Part shown: positions 61,146 through 64,000 of the stretch, piece after piece
Numbering within the stretch: the stretch's first letter is position 1
Layout of the letters: the number at the start of each line of letters is the position of its first letter
DNA from: Mesorhizobium sp. M2E.F.Ca.ET.219.01.1.1
GTDB lineage: Bacteria > Pseudomonadota > Alphaproteobacteria > Rhizobiales > Rhizobiaceae
Assembly: GCF_004016445.2 (NCBI RefSeq)
Contig: NZ_SADT02000006.1
Coordinates: 1 to 64,000, forward strand
DNA length: 64,000 bases
Direction: 5' to 3'
Made by a program: the position numbers and the translations under genes
Notes under the pieces: generated by a model
Database searches by the model: none
Told to the model about the DNA's origin: nothing
Seen by the model: the letters and a program-made list of their open reading frames with translations, nothing else

Positions 61146-62735
61146 ATGTCAGTGGCTCTCGAGAAGCAGGAAACGTCGTCGGACCAGCGTTCGCGGCGTT
61201 CCGGCGGGCGCGAAGCGCGCCGCGCGATGCGGGCAGCACCTTTGGCCGACGACATCCGCCCGGTGCGGGCGGGGCTTGAAGGCGGCAGCTACGGGCCATT
61301 GAGCCAGAACGACCAGGAACGCATCCACGAAGCGGTACTGACGCTCCTGGAGACGGTCGGCTTCGCCAACGCCATCCCGTCCTGCATCGAAGCGCTGACC
61401 CGGGTCGGCGGCATCTATGGCGACGACGGTCGCATCCGGCTGCCGCGCGCGCTGGTGCTGGACACGATCAAAAGGGCGGCGCGCAACTTCACCCTCTACG
61501 GCCAGGATCCCAAGCACGACATGGTGATCCAGGGCAAACGCGTGCATTACGGCACGGCGGGCGCGGCGGTGCATCTGGTCGATGTCGAGAAGCGCGAATA
61601 CCGCGAATCGCTGCTGCAGGATCTCTATGACGCCGCCCGTCTCGTCGACGGGCTGGACAACATCCATTTCTTCCAGCGCACCATGGTGCCGCGCGACATT
61701 CCCGACCCGCTCGATATGGATTTCAACACGCTCTACGCCTGTGTGATGGGGACGTCGAAGCATGTCGGCACCTCGTTCACCGTGCGTGAGAACGTCAAGC
61801 CGGCGCTGGAGATGCTCTATGCGATCGCCGGCGGCGAGGAGAATTTCCGGGCGCGGCCGTTCGTCTCAAACTCGAACTGCTTCGTCGTGCCGCCGATGAA
61901 GTTCGCCGAGGACGCCTGCGGCGTGCTCGAAGCCTGCGTCGAAGGCGGCATTCCGATCCTGCTGCTCTCCGCCGGCCAGGCCGGCGCCACGGCACCCGCG
62001 GCGATTGCCGGCGCGGTCGTGCAGGCGGTGGCGGAAGTGCTGATGGGCCTGGTCTATGTCAACGCAATCAAGCCCGGACATCCGGCGATCTTCGGCACCT
62101 GGCCCTTCGTCTCCGACCTCAGGACCGGCGCCATGTCCGGCGGCTCGGCCGAGCAGGCGGTGCTGACCGCGGCCTGCGCGCAGATGGCGCAATATTACGA
62201 CCTGCCCGGCGGCTCGGCCGCCGGCATGTCGGACTCCAAGCTGCCCGACATCCAGGCGGGCTACGAGAAAGGCATCACCAATGTCATGGCGGGACTGTCC
62301 GGCTTGAACCTGGTCTATGAATCGGCCGGCATGCATGCCTCACTGCTCGGCTTCTGCCTGGAAAGCCTGATCATCGACAACGACATGCTTGGCCACTGCC
62401 TGCGCTGCGTGCGCGGCATCGAGGTGACTGACGACGCACTGTCGATCGACACCATCGCCGAGGTCTGCCTCAAGGGCCCCGGCCACTATCTCGGCAACGA
62501 TCAGACATTGAAGCTGATGCAGACCGAGTACTTCTATCCCGCCGTCGGCGACCGTTTCTCGCCCAAGGAATGGAACGAAAAGGGCCGCCCCGACATCCTG
62601 TCGCGGGCGATCGCGGAGAAGAAGCGCGTGCTTGCGGAGCGGTTCCCGCGCCATGTCTCGCGCATTCTCGACGATAAGCTGCGCGCCCGCTTCGGCGAGA
62701 TGATTAAGCTGCCGCGCAGCGGCATGGGCGGGTAG
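61146..62735 (+). CDS. Trimethylamine methyltransferase (MttB) family protein without pyrrolysine
   Basis: A 529-residue MttB-superfamily barrel: GPLSQNDQERIHEAVLTLLETVGF, FTLYGQDPKHDMVIQG, GAAVHLVDVEKREYRESLL, RPFVSNSNCFVVPPMKFAEDACG in parts and PDIQAGYEKGITNVMAGLSG are present. The frame is uninterrupted by any in-frame TAG, so it belongs to the non-pyrrolysine branch whose studied members demethylate glycine betaine or other quaternary amines to a corrinoid protein. No corrinoid-protein gene is visible nearby. The basic N-terminal stretch RRSGGREARRAMRAAPL is conserved in rhizobial homologues as I recall. Confidence 0.87.
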   Translation: MSVALEKQETSSDQRSRRSGGREARRAMRAAPLADDIRPVRAGLEGGSYGPLSQNDQERIHEAVLTLLETVGFANAIPSCIEALTRVGGIYGDDGRIRLPRALVLDTIKRAARNFTLYGQDPKHDMVIQGKRVHYGTAGAAVHLVDVEKREYRESLLQDLYDAARLVDGLDNIHFFQRTMVPRDIPDPLDMDFNTLYACVMGTSKHVGTSFTVRENVKPALEMLYAIAGGEENFRARPFVSNSNCFVVPPMKFAEDACGVLEACVEGGIPILLLSAGQAGATAPAAIAGAVVQAVAEVLMGLVYVNAIKPGHPAIFGTWPFVSDLRTGAMSGGSAEQAVLTAACAQMAQYYDLPGGSAAGMSDSKLPDIQAGYEKGITNVMAGLSGLNLVYESAGMHASLLGFCLESLIIDNDMLGHCLRCVRGIEVTDDALSIDTIAEVCLKGPGHYLGNDQTLKLMQTEYFYPAVGDRFSPKEWNEKGRPDILSRAIAEKKRVLAERFPRHVSRILDDKLRARFGEMIKLPRSGMGG

Positions 62736-62736
62736 G

Positions 62737-62901
62737 AGGCGTTGATATTCAGGTGAGGCCGGCCTGCAAATGGCGGTTTCCTGCGCTTCCGGTGCTCACG
62801 TACTTAAGTACGCTCCGCTCCGGTTCTCGGAAACCACCTTGTTTGGTCGCTTCGCGCCCGTCTTCGACTCCGACTCGGCCTGACCTGAATCTCAACGTCT
62901 C
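62737..62901. repeat. Long imperfect palindrome (about 165 bp) downstream of the MttB-type gene
   Basis: Outer arms GGAGGCGTTGA...TCAACGTCTCC, then ATTCAGGT-GAGGCCG against CGGCCTG-ACCTGAAT, inner GGTTTCC/GGAAACC, and GTACTTAAGTAC near the centre. It is non-coding and could form a large hairpin or cruciform in the gap between convergent genes. Confidence 0.7.
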
Positions 62902-62912
62902 CTGCCTGCCAG

Positions 62913-63311
62913 TCAATCGGCCCTCAACCCGTATCGCTCAACCACTTCTGGGTTGATCAGCTTGGCGTGCAGCGCCATCAGCACGATCTGCGCATCGAAA
63001 CTGTCGCCCGCTTCGAGCGCCGCCTCGACGCGGCGCTCGACCGCCAAGGTCGGCTCACGGCCATTGGCCTGCTCGAACACGTCCGGCCCGGCGACGCAAT
63101 AGCCGCAAAGCTGCGCCACCGATTGATACGCGTCAGCCGGCGGCTCGTCCGGCCAGCGGTCGTTCATCAGATTGACGATGGTGAGCTTTACGCCTTCGGG
63201 CACCAGGGCAGGATGCAGGTCCGCCGCGCGCAAGGCGTCATCCAACTGCCGCAGGTCGCCGGAGCGGCCGAACATGCCGAGAAAGCCAAGGGAAGAACGC
63301 CGTTTCGCCAC
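62913..63311 (-). CDS. Conserved hypothetical protein
   Basis: A 132-residue protein that I do not recognise. The first 15 residues (RRSSLGFLGMFGRSGDLRQLDDALR) lead into a mixed helical protein with KLTIVNLMNDRWPDEPPADAY, AAQLCGYCVAGPDVFEQ-like and LEAGDSFDAQIVLMALHAKLINPEVVERYGL segments. Charge and residue balance are those of a real cytoplasmic protein. The start is a GTG with GGGGAGAG upstream. It stands alone; no functional hint comes from its neighbours. Confidence 0.72.
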   Translation of the reverse strand: MAKRRSSLGFLGMFGRSGDLRQLDDALRAADLHPALVPEGVKLTIVNLMNDRWPDEPPADAYQSVAQLCGYCVAGPDVFEQANGREPTLAVERRVEAALEAGDSFDAQIVLMALHAKLINPEVVERYGLRAD

Positions 63312-63440
63312 GATGATCTCTCCCCTTCGCAGCCTGCCGAGCTCGACCTTATCTGTGGGCTGAGCGTGGCCGAGACAAGGGCACGAAAAAGGACGGCCCG
63401 CCGATGGCGAGCCGCCCTCAAGATTTAGTCGACTAAAATT

Positions 63441-64000
63441 TCAGTGGTTGTCGCGCGGCACGCCGCTGGTATGCGCGACGTCCTGGTACTTCACCGCCGG
63501 CTTCAGCACCATGCCGGCCGAGAACTGGTCGACCATGCCGCGCTGAATCTCCTGCCACGGCGTCTGGTGCTTGGGATAGTGATAGCCGCCATTGCCTTGC
63601 AGCGCGGCGCGCCGCTTGGCGATCTCCTCGTCGCTGACGAGAATGTTGGCCGTGCCCTTCTTCAGGTCGATGCGGACGCGGTCGCCGGTCTTGAGCAGCG
63701 CGAGGCCGCCGCCGATGGCGGCTTCCGGCGAGGCGTTGAGGATCGACGGCGAGCCGGACGTGCCGGACTGGCGGCCGTCGCCGATGCAGGCCAGCGAATG
63801 GATGCCTTTCTTGATGAGGTAGGCCGGCGGCTGCATGTTGACCACCTCGGCGCCGCCCGGATAGCCGACCGGACCGGCACCGCGCATGAACAGGATGGTG
63901 TGCTCGTCGATGCCCTGCGCCGGATCGTCGATGCGGGCGTGGTAGTCCTCCGGCCCGTCGAAGACCATGGCATTGCCCTCGAAAGCCTCTGGATCGTTCG
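63441..64000 (-). CDS. IlvD/Edd family dehydratase, C-terminal part (runs off the right edge)
   Basis: The C-terminal portion of a dihydroxy-acid or sugar-acid dehydratase; the 5' part lies beyond 64000. FEGNAMVFDGPEDYHARIDDP, RGAGPVGYPGGAEVVNM, CIGDGRQSGTSGSPSILNASPEAAIGGG in parts and RVRIDLKKGTANILVSDEEI are typical of this [Fe-S] enzyme family, and the GDGRQSGTSGSP variant is common in sugar-acid (arabinonate- or xylonate-type) members. In-frame codons continue to the window edge, so the ATG at 63968 is internal. The C-terminus ends cleanly at 63441. Confidence 0.9.
   Translation of the reverse strand, partial: NDPEAFEGNAMVFDGPEDYHARIDDPAQGIDEHTILFMRGAGPVGYPGGAEVVNMQPPAYLIKKGIHSLACIGDGRQSGTSGSPSILNASPEAAIGGGLALLKTGDRVRIDLKKGTANILVSDEEIAKRRAALQGNGGYHYPKHQTPWQEIQRGMVDQFSAGMVLKPAVKYQDVAHTSGVPRDNH

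Overview
The window is GC-rich, densely coded DNA from an alphaproteobacterium, most likely a Mesorhizobium-type member of the Hyphomicrobiales (Rhizobiales). The inference rests on many solute-binding-protein ABC importers, Rhizobiales-style dispersed palindromic repeats in the gaps, a FixK/FNR-type box, GTG/TTG starts, and gene families typical of soil and root bacteria. No rRNA, intact transposon or CRISPR array is visible. One tRNA is present, with an integrase relic beside it.

Layout. 1-4.6 kb: a PycTM-like membrane protein coupled to a lipoprotein alpha/beta hydrolase, a TetR regulator, and a ketopantoate-reductase-type gene whose 3' end is frameshifted into a methyltransferase gene. 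4.8-12.2 kb: a sugar module. A FadR-type GntR regulator, a mandelate-racemase-family dehydratase, a ribose-type ABC importer, an SDR and a mutarotase lie on the minus strand, with a divergent SMP-30 lactonase; a 20-bp palindrome sits in the divergent promoter. 12.3-14.2 kb: integrase relic, tRNA with CAU anticodon (probably Ile2), small genes and a repeat. 14.3-20.3 kb: a stress-type locus (EF-hand protein, ECF sigma factor, one-TM partner, metal-resistance-type protein, small GCG-motif proteins) and a DUF1800/DUF1501 pair. 20.4-20.97 kb: a flavin-binding PPOX protein behind a perfect FNR/FixK box.

21-48.3 kb is the most notable part, a catabolic region. It holds indolepyruvate:ferredoxin oxidoreductase (iorA/iorB), a MarR regulator, two phytoene-desaturase-like FAD enzymes flanking a cyclase-family hydrolase, and a complete oligopeptide-type ABC importer with a secreted VOC protein. 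These are followed by a two-domain 2-aminobenzoyl-CoA/salicylyl-CoA-type monooxygenase-reductase in an overlapping operon with an SDR, a second MarR, an enoyl-CoA hydratase, an acyl-CoA dehydrogenase and a RidA protein. Then come an LLM flavin monooxygenase, an HpcH-type aldolase, a class I/II aminotransferase, a polar-amino-acid binding protein and permease without an ATPase, and a class V PLP enzyme. Four promoters here share one pseudo-palindrome (consensus about TTYAAGCNTRAA), so they probably form a regulon. The genes fit uptake and breakdown of an aromatic or indolic amino-type compound through transamination, aryl-pyruvate oxidation and aryl-CoA hydroxylation. The substrate is not known from sequence.

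48.3-53.6 kb: a second complete dipeptide-type ABC importer. 54-56.7 kb: an acyl-CoA synthetase with a lysine/alanine-rich tail, coupled to an ETF-beta-type lysine methyltransferase. 56.7-59.1 kb: a HAD phosphatase and glucose-6-phosphate isomerase. 59.4-62.7 kb: a MocR regulator and a non-pyrrolysine MttB homologue. 62.9-64 kb: a conserved hypothetical gene and the C-terminal part of an IlvD/Edd dehydratase that runs off the right edge.
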